A DNA stretch of 64,000 nucleotides, taken from contig CAVWVJ010000003.1 of NCBI GenBank assembly GCA_963758505.1, positions 1,984,001 through 2,048,000 of the forward strand, in the 5' to 3' direction. This document shows, piece by piece, positions 51,188 through 60,223 of the stretch; position 1 is the first letter of the stretch, and every line of letters starts with the position of its first letter. The position numbers and the translations under genes are program-made. Below the pieces are notes generated by a model, which was not told the origin of the DNA, made no database searches, and was given only the letters and a program-made list of their open reading frames with translations. The stretch is from Korobacter sp963758505 (GTDB taxonomy: Bacteria; Acidobacteriota; Terriglobia; Terriglobales; Acidobacteriaceae).

Positions 51188-53385
51188 ATTCGCGTTTCTG
51201 TTGTCGGCGAAGGATGCGCCACGGCGGAAACATGCGGCTTGACGATTTCGCGCAGGAAACCAAATCCCAAGCCGAAATGAATGCAGACAAACGACAGCAT
51301 GGTAAGTACGCCTATCCTGGGACCATGCTTCAGCGCGGCCGGAATGGAACTCACCATAATCGCGATCGCGTAAGAAGCAAGCAGGACTGCGGCGAATCCG
51401 AGCGAGTAGGGTGAAACGACCGACAGCGCCAGGGATGACGCCAGGAGCAGAAGGAACAGAGCGGGCGCGAGCGCCGCAATCGAGAACGATTCCGGGTGCT
51501 TACGGTAGAGCCGCACTCGTCCGCGTCCGTAGCGCATCATCTGCTTCCACAGGCCGCCAAGGCTGCGGCGGGCTTCGTATTCCACGGTTATGCCCGGAGA
51601 GGTGTAAGCCAGCATGCCCGCTTCGCGGCAGCGCACATTGAACTCCACATCTTCGCAGGCATCGAAGGATTCGTCGTAGAAACCGACACGATCGAAGACC
51701 TCGCGCCGATAGATGGCGCCCGAGCTGTCTGGCGCGATGTAGGCGCGCTGGGTCAGGGAAAAGATTGTCGAATCTCTGCCGTGACCGATGGTGGAAGATC
51801 GCGCCTGGCAAATCGCCTTCTGCACCGCAGAGGTGAGATTCGCCGATAAGGGTTGCGGCCGGCAGAGGACGTCGGCGACGGTGCTGCTGTAAACTCCCGC
51901 GACATTCGAGAGCATCGCTTTCGATGGGATCGAGCAGTGGCCGTCGACAAAGATCACGATGTCGCCGCGGCTCGCGCGGACGCCGCAGTTTCGTCCGGCA
52001 CTCGATAACCGCGCTGGATTTGCAACCAGGCGAACACGCCCGGCAGTCTTGGCTTCGTACTGTGCGACGATCTGCGGCGTGCGATCGCTTGAAAGGCCAT
52101 CGCAAACCAGGATCTCGAAGCGTTCGGGGTTGTAATCCTGCTGCAACAGGCTATCGAGGATCGTCCCGATGCACGCCTCTTCATTGCGAACTGGCATCAC
52201 AACCGACAAGAACGGTTCTTCGGGAAGAGGGTGGGATGCCGGAGAATCGAACTTCGCGAGGACAGGGCGATTCGAACGGAGTCCGGAAAAGAGTTCCTCA
52301 AGATCGTGATGCTGCCGATCCGCGCAATATTCCTCGACGACGCGCTGGTAGGCGCTACTGGCAGTTTGCCTGGCGAGTTCGGGATTGAACAGGAGTCTCT
52401 TGGCGGCGGCAGCGATGGCCGGGGCGTTAGCGGCGGGAACGAGCAGCATGGCGCCCGACTCTCCGGAAATCTCCGGCACGGCACCGACGGCGGTCGCGAC
52501 GCACGGTACACCGGCGGACATCGCTTCAAGAACGACGTTGGGCGCCTGTTCAGCCAGCGAAGGATTAATAAAGAGGTCGAGTCCCGGCAGCAGGTCCGGA
52601 AAATCGGTTACCAACCCTGCGAACATAATGCAATCCGCAACGTGCGTCGAGGCTGCGTATTGCTCGAGGCTGGCTCGCAGAGCGCCATCGCCGAAGACGA
52701 GAAAGCGGGCCTGTGGAAGGGCGTCGGCGATTTCGCCGGCCGCTTCGAGGAAATATCTTGTTCCTTTTTCCGGACTCAGCCGTCCTGCGCAGGCGATCAC
52801 GAGATCTTGTGGGGTGATTCCATAGCGATCGGCGAGGGCCTGCCGGGCGTCGGAGCGCGACTCGGCAGCCAGGGTAAAACCGCCGGCGTTGCGAACCATC
52901 CTGATTTTCTCGTGCGCTATGCCGCTGGCTTCCAGTTCATCCGCTTGGGTTTGGGACAAGGCGACGATGCGGTCTGCAAAGGAAAGCGTGGCGCGGTCGA
53001 TGCGCTCGTAGAGACGGACTTTTGCGTCTTCTCCCGTCCATCCACGCAGAAACGGAATCAGCCTGGTTTTCGTACGGCGCGCCGCGATGAGTCCCACAAT
53101 GTCCGCTTTGTAGCCATGCGAACAGACAACATCGATCTTTTCTTCGCGTAGATAGCGAACCAGCGCGGCGATTGCCGCAGGAGTGGCGGTTGGCAGCGCT
53201 ACTGCTTCGATTTGCTGCGATGTAGCACGTTCCAGGAACGCAGTGCCTTCGCTGGGGCCGACGAACACGGCCAACGATTGATGAATTCCGGGTGACTCGA
53301 GAGCGCAATAGGAAAGGATCTGGCGCTCCGGGCCGCCAACGAAATTGCTTGCCCGAAGGTGCAGGACCCGCAACGGATCAGGCAT
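51184..53385 (-). CDS. Fused GT4-GT2 glycosyltransferase with C-terminal membrane helices
   Basis: 733 residues. GT4 domain (about 5-375: ASNFVGGPERQILSY, AGRLSPEKGTRYFLEA, INPSLAEQAPNVVLEAMSAG) joined by a short linker to a GT2 domain (about 390-600: LSVVMPVRNEEACIGTILDSLLQQ, GDIVIFVDGH as the DxD region, ACEDVEFNVRCREAG) and three to four helices at the end (about 645-720), as in ExoA-like enzymes. Both active sites look intact, so one chain may add two successive sugars. ATG 53385 overlaps the upstream stop by eight bases. Confidence 0.88.
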   Translation of the reverse strand: MPDPLRVLHLRASNFVGGPERQILSYCALESPGIHQSLAVFVGPSEGTAFLERATSQQIEAVALPTATPAAIAALVRYLREEKIDVVCSHGYKADIVGLIAARRTKTRLIPFLRGWTGEDAKVRLYERIDRATLSFADRIVALSQTQADELEASGIAHEKIRMVRNAGGFTLAAESRSDARQALADRYGITPQDLVIACAGRLSPEKGTRYFLEAAGEIADALPQARFLVFGDGALRASLEQYAASTHVADCIMFAGLVTDFPDLLPGLDLFINPSLAEQAPNVVLEAMSAGVPCVATAVGAVPEISGESGAMLLVPAANAPAIAAAAKRLLFNPELARQTASSAYQRVVEEYCADRQHHDLEELFSGLRSNRPVLAKFDSPASHPLPEEPFLSVVMPVRNEEACIGTILDSLLQQDYNPERFEILVCDGLSSDRTPQIVAQYEAKTAGRVRLVANPARLSSAGRNCGVRASRGDIVIFVDGHCSIPSKAMLSNVAGVYSSTVADVLCRPQPLSANLTSAVQKAICQARSSTIGHGRDSTIFSLTQRAYIAPDSSGAIYRREVFDRVGFYDESFDACEDVEFNVRCREAGMLAYTSPGITVEYEARRSLGGLWKQMMRYGRGRVRLYRKHPESFSIAALAPALFLLLLASSLALSVVSPYSLGFAAVLLASYAIAIMVSSIPAALKHGPRIGVLTMLSFVCIHFGLGFGFLREIVKPHVSAVAHPSPTTETRI

Positions 53386-54664
53386 GGCATTCCGCTCTTG
53401 CCGGCACGGCGACGGATTGCCAGATAGTGTCGAGCTTCGCGGCGGCGCTCGACCAGCTATAACTCCGTTCAACCAGTTCGCGGCCGGCCTGGCCTAAGCG
53501 CACGGCCATTTGGCGATGGTCGAGCAAGCGGATGCAAGCTTCCGCGAAGTCGGCATCGCGATCGCCGACGAGAATGTCGCGTCCGTCCTGTACATCCAGT
53601 CCCTCGCACCCGATCGAAGTCGAGACCACGGGGCAGCCGGAGGCCATTGCTTCGAGAATTTTGATCCGCGTTCCCCCGCCGATTCGAAGAGGCACGACCA
53701 GGGCGGCAGAGGAGCGGAGGAAAGGACGAACGTCGTCCACGTCGGGGGAAAGATGGACCCCTCCGACCAATTCCAAATCGCGCCGGAGTTGCGGCGAGGG
53801 CCTTCTGCCTACAACCCGAAAGATCGCATCGGGCCGAACCCGCCGGATCCTGGGAACCAGGTGCTCGGTCAGATAAGCGATGGCATCCTGGTTAGGAAAC
53901 CAATCGAGTGAGCCTAGAAACAAGAACTCGTTGCTGCGTTCGCCATACGAAGGAGGAAAGCTCTCGAGGTCCACGCCATTGTGAACCACTTCGGCGCGCT
54001 GCGCTCCCCATTCGGCGATGGCCGAGGATTCAATCGAACTTACGGAAGCCACACATTTCGCGGCCGAAAAGGCACGCTGCTCGAAGCTGCGCATCTTGAG
54101 TGCCTGGTGAGCGAAGAAGAGCCGCCCTGCGGGATTTTGCGAGTTCTGCGAGCGGCGTTTCCAGATGAGAGTTTCGACATTGTGCGCATCAATCACGAAG
54201 GGAATCCCATTCGCCGGAAGCATGTAATTGGCATAGGGCGTCCACTCGCAATGCACCAGATCGAAATGCTCCTGCTGCAACAGGCTGGAGAGCTTCGCGG
54301 TAAAGGCTGCGGTCGTGTGCTTGGCAACGCTGTAAGGAAGCGGCGAGACACAATTCCCGAGAAGGTGGGCATACAGCTTTGTCCCGGAAAGATCCGGCAA
54401 AGCTCCGGCTAAGAGCACGCGGACGCCGATGGATTCCAGCTTCTGTTTGGCAAAGTTGATTTGCGGATCGAGCGCATCGCCGTGGCAAAGCAGCGTGATG
54501 GAATGGCGGCGCGCTAAAGGCTTCAGCAGGTTCCAGGTGCGGATCGCCTTCCCCGCATCGGGCGGGAAGGGAAGGAACTCATCCAGCACCAGCACGTTGA
54601 GGCGCTGGCCAGAGCCGGAATTTGGAACAGGGGCCGGCTCGCTCGGAAAAGCGAACGTGATCAC
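53378..54664 (-). CDS. Glycosyltransferase family 4 (exosortase-system type)
   Basis: 428 residues from GTG 54664, overlapping the upstream stop by four bases. NVLVLDEFLPFPPDAGKAIRT at the N-terminus and FLGSLDWFPNQDAIAYLTEHLVPRI plus VVPLRIGGGTRIKILEAMASGCPVVST are typical of the sugar transferase subgroup that accompanies PEP-CTERM/XrtA polysaccharide loci. It transfers a sugar to the growing lipid-linked glycan in the cytoplasm. Confidence 0.87.
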   Translation of the reverse strand: MITFAFPSEPAPVPNSGSGQRLNVLVLDEFLPFPPDAGKAIRTWNLLKPLARRHSITLLCHGDALDPQINFAKQKLESIGVRVLLAGALPDLSGTKLYAHLLGNCVSPLPYSVAKHTTAAFTAKLSSLLQQEHFDLVHCEWTPYANYMLPANGIPFVIDAHNVETLIWKRRSQNSQNPAGRLFFAHQALKMRSFEQRAFSAAKCVASVSSIESSAIAEWGAQRAEVVHNGVDLESFPPSYGERSNEFLFLGSLDWFPNQDAIAYLTEHLVPRIRRVRPDAIFRVVGRRPSPQLRRDLELVGGVHLSPDVDDVRPFLRSSAALVVPLRIGGGTRIKILEAMASGCPVVSTSIGCEGLDVQDGRDILVGDRDADFAEACIRLLDHRQMAVRLGQAGRELVERSYSWSSAAAKLDTIWQSVAVPARAECHA

Positions 54665-56055
54665 CGCGCCCCCCGTCCAAAGATCATGGTCTTAATGGTG
54701 GTGAACAGGATCAGGCAGTCCAGCGTGATCGAAGCATGCTTCATGTAGAAGATGTCGAATTGCAGCTTTTCGCAGGACTCGCGCACGCTGGCGCCATAGC
54801 CGCAGCGGACCTGGGCCCAGCCGGTCAGGCCAGGGCGCACGGTGTGGCGCAAGTCGTAGTACGGGATCTCCTTGGAGAGCAGTTCGACGAAGTGCGGCCG
54901 CTCGGGGCGGGGTCCGACGAAGTTCATGTCGCCGCGAACGATGTTCAAAAACTGTGGCAGTTCGTCCAGGCGTACCTTGCGGATAAATTTTCCGACGCGT
55001 GTCACGCGCGGATCGGATTGCTGCGCCCACGTAGGTCCGGAGCGGGCTTCGGCGTCGGCGTACATGGAACGGAATTTGTAGAGCTTGAAGGTCTTGCGGT
55101 TCAGGCCGATGCGGTCCTGGCTGTAGAAAGCAGGGCCGGGAGAATCGAGCTTCACAGCGAGCCAGACGAGTGCGATCAGCGGGGCGGAAAGGATTAAACC
55201 AATTGTGCCGCCGATGGTCCGCGATAAAAACTCCCATGCGGTACGCAGATAAGAACGGCGGTAGCCGTCGGTGAAAAGCAGTTCGCTGGGCTGGACATTT
55301 TCTACCGAGATTCGTCCGGTAAGATTTTCATAGAGAGCGTTGGCATCCTGCACGACGACGCCGCGCAGCCGGAAGCTCAGAAGATCGGCGACCGGGAGGC
55401 GATTACGGCGCTCCCGAAGAGAGACGATCACGCGGTTGGGTTTCGCAGTTTCGAGAATAGACTTCAGGTCCCCGATATGGCCGAGCCACGGGGCGTGCAG
55501 GTCGCTGGTAGCGTCGGAAGAAGCGTCCTCCGTGATGATGCCGGCAATCTTGATTGGCACATCCGAACGTTTTTCTAGCTCGCGGACCAGCAGGTCGCCG
55601 GGGTGGCCTTCGCCGACGAGGATGATCTTCTCATCCCGTACGTAAGCGCGTTCGCACCACTCGACGATAACCCGCCAAGTGAACAACAGAAAAATGGTGA
55701 CGACGAGAGCGTTGACGATGGAGGCCGAGATCGTGAGGCGCTCGGGGAAAATCGCCAGGATGACAGCAATAACGAGGGCGGCAGAGCCGACGGCCTGCAT
55801 GAGGCGCACCAGCAGCTCGCGCCAGGAAGACAAGAATCGCAGGTCGTACAAGTCCGAGTAGTAGAGGCAGGCCTGGCAGATGAGCGAGATTGTGAGAGCT
55901 GGGATCGACGCCTCGTGGAACGGCGTGGCGGACCCGCGGAAGCTGCCGGCGCGGGCGACGGAAGCGACCCACAGCCCCACGAGGATCAGCACATTCTCCG
56001 AAGCGAGTAGAACAAAGAGACGGCCCGGATAATAGAGATTTAGAACTTTGATCAT
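54661..56055 (-). CDS. Initiating phosphoglycosyltransferase (WcaJ/EpsB-like)
   Basis: 464 residues. Four N-terminal helices, a nucleotide-binding-like middle domain (about 140-260), a fifth membrane segment near 275 and the catalytic bacterial-sugar-transferase domain (DSPGPAFYSQDRIGLNRKTFKLYKFRSM, VRLDELPQFLNIVRGDMNFVGPRPE). It transfers sugar-1-phosphate to undecaprenyl phosphate and so starts the repeat unit. The XrtA-linked (EpsB-like) subgroup is the best fit. The BY-kinase gene ends 16 bases upstream of its start. Confidence 0.92.
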   Translation of the reverse strand: MIKVLNLYYPGRLFVLLASENVLILVGLWVASVARAGSFRGSATPFHEASIPALTISLICQACLYYSDLYDLRFLSSWRELLVRLMQAVGSAALVIAVILAIFPERLTISASIVNALVVTIFLLFTWRVIVEWCERAYVRDEKIILVGEGHPGDLLVRELEKRSDVPIKIAGIITEDASSDATSDLHAPWLGHIGDLKSILETAKPNRVIVSLRERRNRLPVADLLSFRLRGVVVQDANALYENLTGRISVENVQPSELLFTDGYRRSYLRTAWEFLSRTIGGTIGLILSAPLIALVWLAVKLDSPGPAFYSQDRIGLNRKTFKLYKFRSMYADAEARSGPTWAQQSDPRVTRVGKFIRKVRLDELPQFLNIVRGDMNFVGPRPERPHFVELLSKEIPYYDLRHTVRPGLTGWAQVRCGYGASVRESCEKLQFDIFYMKHASITLDCLILFTTIKTMIFGRGAR

Positions 56056-56071
56056 TTCCGTTCCGTTCGCA

Positions 56072-56848
56072 TTACTCCGTAGTGTCGTAGTAATAACCGA
56101 CGTGTGAAGGAAGCTTAGAGACCTGGTTCAAGACTGCCCCGATAAGCTTGGGTCGTACGCGGTTCACAGCTTCGGTGGCGATATTGCTGGCGGTAGAATC
56201 CGCACGGACCACGAAGAGCACACCATCGCAGACCGTGACCAGCATTTCGGAATCGGCGACCCCGGCCAGCGGCGGACTATCGAGCAGAACGAAGTCGTAA
56301 TGCTGGCGCGCGCGCCGCACAAACTCCGTCATGCGAGCGCCCTGGAGCAGTTCTGGGGCATTGTCCGTGGCTACGGTTGGAATGATGTGCAGGCCCGGGG
56401 TGACCTCGAAGCCAATCTCTTCAAAGCAGACGTCGCCGGCCAGGTAGTCCTGCATGTCGGGACCGTTGGGAAGATGCAGCGTGCTCTGAATCCGGGGACG
56501 ACGGAGATCGCAGTCGACCAGCAGGATTTTTTTGCGGGCAAGCTTGTTCAGAGAAAACGCGAGGTTGAGAGATACCAGCGACTTGCCTTCGCCGGGCAGC
56601 GCGCTGGTGATCAGGATAGTTTTCAGGTCGTGGTTTGCCGCGATCTCGCACACTCTCGACCGCAAGGTTCGCATCTGTTCGAGCACCGCCCGATCGGAAG
56701 GCTTGCGGTGATAGCTCACGATCTCGTTGGGCACATTCATCAAGGAATGATGCGAACGACGTATTTCGGGGGTCACGTTTACGGATAATGGGTTCATCTC
56801 GCGATTCAATGCCTCGGGTTTCTTCATTCGATGTGTGCTTTCGAACAT
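56072..56848 (-). CDS. CpsD/CapB-type BY-kinase
   Basis: 258 residues. Walker A SALPGEGKS (82-90), Walker A' LLVDCDLRRP, Walker B VLLDSPPL, and a C-terminal cluster of tyrosines (VGYYYDTTE) that would be the autophosphorylation site. It controls polymer length and export with the Wzz-like protein encoded immediately downstream in the window (next upstream in the transcript). The stand-alone cytoplasmic form, separate from Wzz, is typical of exosortase-type loci. Confidence 0.92.
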   Translation of the reverse strand: MFESTHRMKKPEALNREMNPLSVNVTPEIRRSHHSLMNVPNEIVSYHRKPSDRAVLEQMRTLRSRVCEIAANHDLKTILITSALPGEGKSLVSLNLAFSLNKLARKKILLVDCDLRRPRIQSTLHLPNGPDMQDYLAGDVCFEEIGFEVTPGLHIIPTVATDNAPELLQGARMTEFVRRARQHYDFVLLDSPPLAGVADSEMLVTVCDGVLFVVRADSTASNIATEAVNRVRPKLIGAVLNQVSKLPSHVGYYYDTTE

Positions 56849-56863
56849 GCCAGTCCTTTTCAG

Positions 56864-58285
56864 CTACGCAGTAGCCCTTTTTGCCGCCGGCGTCGCGCCG
56901 GCAATCTTGGGAAGCTGTACTAACAGCGGAATGTTCAGGTAATACTCGACATCCGCCGGATTGTGGAGCGTGTTGTCACGCATGTGGCTGAAGAACGCGA
57001 GGCCGAGTCCCAGGCCGAGGCCGGCGAGAAGACCAAGAGCATTCAGTTGCATAAGGTCCGGCTTAATCGGGTTCTCCGGAAAATTGGCCGGATCGATGAT
57101 CTGGAACTGTTCGCCCTCGGCACGTTTTTCCATGTCGGCGGCGAGCAGCGAAGAATCATGCTTTTCGAGCAGAGTCTTGTACTGCGCCTTGGTGCTCTCG
57201 TAGTCGCGATTCAGGTCAGCAAATCGCATCTCGACCGAAGGAAGCATCTCGATGTGACCTTGCACCTTCTGGATCTGCTCCTCGATCTGCGCCTGCTTGG
57301 CTTTCTTCAGCAGGATTTCCTGCTTGATCGCCGTGAGCTGGCTGCGATTGACGTCCGGCTCCTCGGTCTTTGGCGGAGCGTTGGCGAGCTGGTTCTCGAT
57401 CGCGGCAACGTCACGCTTCAGACGAACCACGTCGGGATGTTGCGGCGTATACATCTGCTGCGCAACCGCCAGTTGCGAGCGCAGGTCTTCGAGCTTTTTC
57501 TGCAGGTCGCTACCATGCCCGGTCTGGTTGTTCTTGTCATAGGCTGCCAACATCGATTCGAGGTAAACGCGCTGTTGTTCGGCGCGGCCGATTTCGTCGG
57601 TAGCGCCTTGCAGCATGGCCTGGAGCTGGCTCAGTACTGTGAGGTTGGCCTGTTCCTGTTCAGGCAGGCTCCCCATGTTCTGTGCCTTGAACCTGCGGAT
57701 CGCGTCTTCCTGGTCGGCGAGCTTGGCCTGGGTTTGCGCCAGGGCGTCTTCAATAAACTGGGTTGTGCCGTTGGCCTGGGTCTCGCGAGCCTTCAGGTTT
57801 TCCGAGATGAACAGCGAGGAGAGGCGTTGCACGACCGCCTGCACCGTCCGGGGATCGTTTCCCATGTAGCTGATGCGGAAGGCGCCAATCGACCGACGTT
57901 CGGGCCGCGGATCGGCGACGATCTCGACGGTGATGTCGGCGCGCATCTTCTCGATGATCTGGTCGCGCGTGTAATTGTCCTTGAGCTTCGAATAGAGACC
58001 GAACTCGTCGATCACCGAGTCGAGGCGCGTACGGCTCAGGATCTGCTGGCTCAGGGTTTGCAGCCGGTCCGTGACGTCGCCGTTTACCGTCGGCTTCACG
58101 TAGTCGGTTGGCACCTTCTGCGGGGCAACCAGGATCATGGTCTCGGACTTGTAGACCTTTGGAATCTTCCGTCCGACGAAGTAAACCGTCAGCGGAACGA
58201 CGATGGCGGGGATGATGATCCACCATTTGCGGCGCAGCAGGAGGTCAACGTAGTCCGATATTTGTGTGAGCGGTCGCTTCTTCAT
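56864..58285 (-). CDS. Wzz-type chain-length determinant protein
   Basis: 473 residues. Membrane helices at about 20-38 and 430-450 flank a long periplasmic coiled-coil region with Gln/Glu-rich heptads (QFIEDALAQTQAKLADQEDAIRRFKAQ). There is a proline-containing MQLNALGLLAGLGLGLGLAF second helix, and no kinase domain. Together with the BY-kinase it sets chain length. The size and coiled coil fit the XrtA-associated subgroup. Confidence 0.9.
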   Translation of the reverse strand: MKKRPLTQISDYVDLLLRRKWWIIIPAIVVPLTVYFVGRKIPKVYKSETMILVAPQKVPTDYVKPTVNGDVTDRLQTLSQQILSRTRLDSVIDEFGLYSKLKDNYTRDQIIEKMRADITVEIVADPRPERRSIGAFRISYMGNDPRTVQAVVQRLSSLFISENLKARETQANGTTQFIEDALAQTQAKLADQEDAIRRFKAQNMGSLPEQEQANLTVLSQLQAMLQGATDEIGRAEQQRVYLESMLAAYDKNNQTGHGSDLQKKLEDLRSQLAVAQQMYTPQHPDVVRLKRDVAAIENQLANAPPKTEEPDVNRSQLTAIKQEILLKKAKQAQIEEQIQKVQGHIEMLPSVEMRFADLNRDYESTKAQYKTLLEKHDSSLLAADMEKRAEGEQFQIIDPANFPENPIKPDLMQLNALGLLAGLGLGLGLAFFSHMRDNTLHNPADVEYYLNIPLLVQLPKIAGATPAAKRATA

Positions 58286-58296
58286 TGTTATGAGCC

Positions 58297-59622
58297 TTAG
58301 TAGCGGTGCGGCAAAATGTGGGAGAAGTCGTAGCTCAAGCCCATGCTGTACTGGTTGCGCTGATAGGCGAGAGCCGAAAGATTTCCGATTGCATCCTGTT
58401 GTCCGTGGGCGTAGTTGGCCACGAAGATCAGGTCGCGGTTGAGGTGATATCCCATCTGGCCGGTGGCGACGAAGCCGTTCAACAGGGCTCCGGGATAACT
58501 GGAGTGTTCGTAAATGCCTCCGGCGCCAACGAAGAACCGGCGGGTCAGGCTATGCCTGATCGTTCCGGAGATGGTGTCAGCCATCACGGAGCCATCGACA
58601 AAGCCCATCTGCAGGGCTCGCGAATAGGCGATATTTACGGTCGAGTTGCCGATCTTTCGCATCGCGCCGACGTTGGCGACGTAGTTGTCGCCTCTCTGAT
58701 AAGGCGAACTCAGCGGTACCTGGCGGAGGAGCGGACCTCCCGACAGGTCGAAACGCCAGCGGCCGACCATCTGCGAATAAGAAACCTGGATCGTCTCATC
58801 GAGCTCGTGGGTCCCGGGATTCGACTCCGCCACATAACCGCCGGTCACGGATAGCCCAAAACTGGTTTTTTCGGAGAACTTGCGGCGCCAGCCGAAGTTC
58901 ACGCCTCCGTCGGTGAAATCCTGCACCAGAGGACCGACGACGGTTGTCGTGCCATAAGGGCTGAAGCGGGTGGTGCCGCCCAGGACCCCAAAGGTCCAGG
59001 TGTCACGCGGCGAAGTCTGGTGCAAGTACGCCAACTGCGAGGCCGCGCTCGTAACAACCACCTGGTTGATGCCCGAGAGCGACTCCAGGTCGGGGACCAC
59101 AATCGTGAGATCACCGAAATGCGTAGGATCCATCGGTGTGAGATAGCGGCTGGAGTAGCGGCTTACGCGCGCGGTCCAGTCGACCTCGGAGCGCGCGTTG
59201 ATGTTGTGCACCAGCTCCTGGTCGTAATCCTGCGAGAGAAAATCGAGGTCGCTGTACTGGACGTAACGGTCGAAGGTCGGCGTGTAGTCCGCGCGAAATT
59301 CGTTGTTCCCCCAGTGCTTGTTGAAGCCTGCGAAGAGGGAAACCTGCACCATCTCGCCGCCGCCATTCGCCGCCGAGCCGCGAACATCATCGTCGTACAT
59401 TCCCAGCACCTGGCCGGAGAGGGTGAAGCTGCTGGGCCGTTCGACGCCCTTGTCAAAGAGGGCGCGCTCGCGAAGCGGAAGCGCTGAGTTATCGGTGTCG
59501 GCCGGGACGGTCGCGTCGGGCCCGGTTTTGTCGAGTAAGACCGGTGTCGGTTCCTGCGCGTAGGACGGCAGGAAGCCGGCGGTGAGCAGGACCATGGTAG
59601 CGAGTTGGGTAGTGTATTTCAT
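58297..59622 (-). CDS. Putative outer-membrane beta-barrel protein of the polysaccharide locus
   Basis: 441 residues with a signal peptide (1-22, ending SYAQ) and alternating amphipathic strands throughout (YVQYSDLDFLSQDYDQELVHNINARSEV as an example), ending in a terminal aromatic-rich strand. Probably a 14-18 stranded barrel. Equivalent proteins of unknown sequence family sit at this position, between wza and wzz, in exosortase-type loci and may form the outer-membrane exit or anchor. No enzymatic motif is seen. Confidence 0.78.
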   Translation of the reverse strand: MKYTTQLATMVLLTAGFLPSYAQEPTPVLLDKTGPDATVPADTDNSALPLRERALFDKGVERPSSFTLSGQVLGMYDDDVRGSAANGGGEMVQVSLFAGFNKHWGNNEFRADYTPTFDRYVQYSDLDFLSQDYDQELVHNINARSEVDWTARVSRYSSRYLTPMDPTHFGDLTIVVPDLESLSGINQVVVTSAASQLAYLHQTSPRDTWTFGVLGGTTRFSPYGTTTVVGPLVQDFTDGGVNFGWRRKFSEKTSFGLSVTGGYVAESNPGTHELDETIQVSYSQMVGRWRFDLSGGPLLRQVPLSSPYQRGDNYVANVGAMRKIGNSTVNIAYSRALQMGFVDGSVMADTISGTIRHSLTRRFFVGAGGIYEHSSYPGALLNGFVATGQMGYHLNRDLIFVANYAHGQQDAIGNLSALAYQRNQYSMGLSYDFSHILPHRY

Positions 59623-59642
59623 AAAGCGCTCCTCAAGTGACT

Positions 59643-60221
59643 TCAGGGAACGACGATGGTGTCGTGGGTTTGCAAAGCCAGGACCTGTTTGCCGCCGCGA
59701 ATTACCTGCTTGTAGTTGAACGGCAAGCGTTTCGTTGTGCCGTCGGGATTGGTGCGCAGGACGTAGATCTTGGATTGCTTAGCGAACTCCTTGAAGCCGC
59801 CTGCGAGTGCAATGGCGTCGATGACGGTCATCGAGTCGGTCAAGGGAAATGCGCCGGGCCTCATGATCTCGCCGACCACGTTGACCTTGCGGCTGCGGAT
59901 CTCCTGGACGGTGACGGTAACTACCGGCGAGTTCATGTAGCGCAGGAGGCGGCTGGTAATCTCGTCGCGAATTTCGGTCGATGTTCTCCCGTTGGCCATG
60001 ACATCGCCAATCAACGGCATCGTGATATAGCCGTCGGGCCGCACGGGCAGGCTCTTCGTCAGTTCCTGGTCTTTCCAGACGCTGACTGCCAGGACGTCTT
60101 CCACGCCGATTACATACTGAGGGGGCGGGGTTGCGGGTGTGCTCTTCGGTTGAGGTGCGTCCGTCCCTGCGAAAGCCGCAGTTGCGCACGCAATCAGGAG
60201 TAGAAGAATGAATTTTCGCAT
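59643..60221 (-). CDS. Polysaccharide export protein (Wza-like, short form)
   Basis: 192 residues. Signal peptide (1-18), a Poly_export domain (VIGVEDVLAVSVWKDQELTKSLPVRPDGYITMPLIGDV) and one SLBB domain (VNVVGEIMRPGAFPLTDSMTVIDAIALAGGFKEFA). It lacks the C-terminal amphipathic helix that spans the outer membrane in E. coli Wza, so the adjacent barrel protein may supply the pore. No lipobox cysteine is visible. It starts two bases after the stop of the sigma-54 activator gene. Confidence 0.92.
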   Translation of the reverse strand: MRKFILLLLIACATAAFAGTDAPQPKSTPATPPPQYVIGVEDVLAVSVWKDQELTKSLPVRPDGYITMPLIGDVMANGRTSTEIRDEITSRLLRYMNSPVVTVTVQEIRSRKVNVVGEIMRPGAFPLTDSMTVIDAIALAGGFKEFAKQSKIYVLRTNPDGTTKRLPFNYKQVIRGGKQVLALQTHDTIVVP

Positions 60222-60223
60222 GG

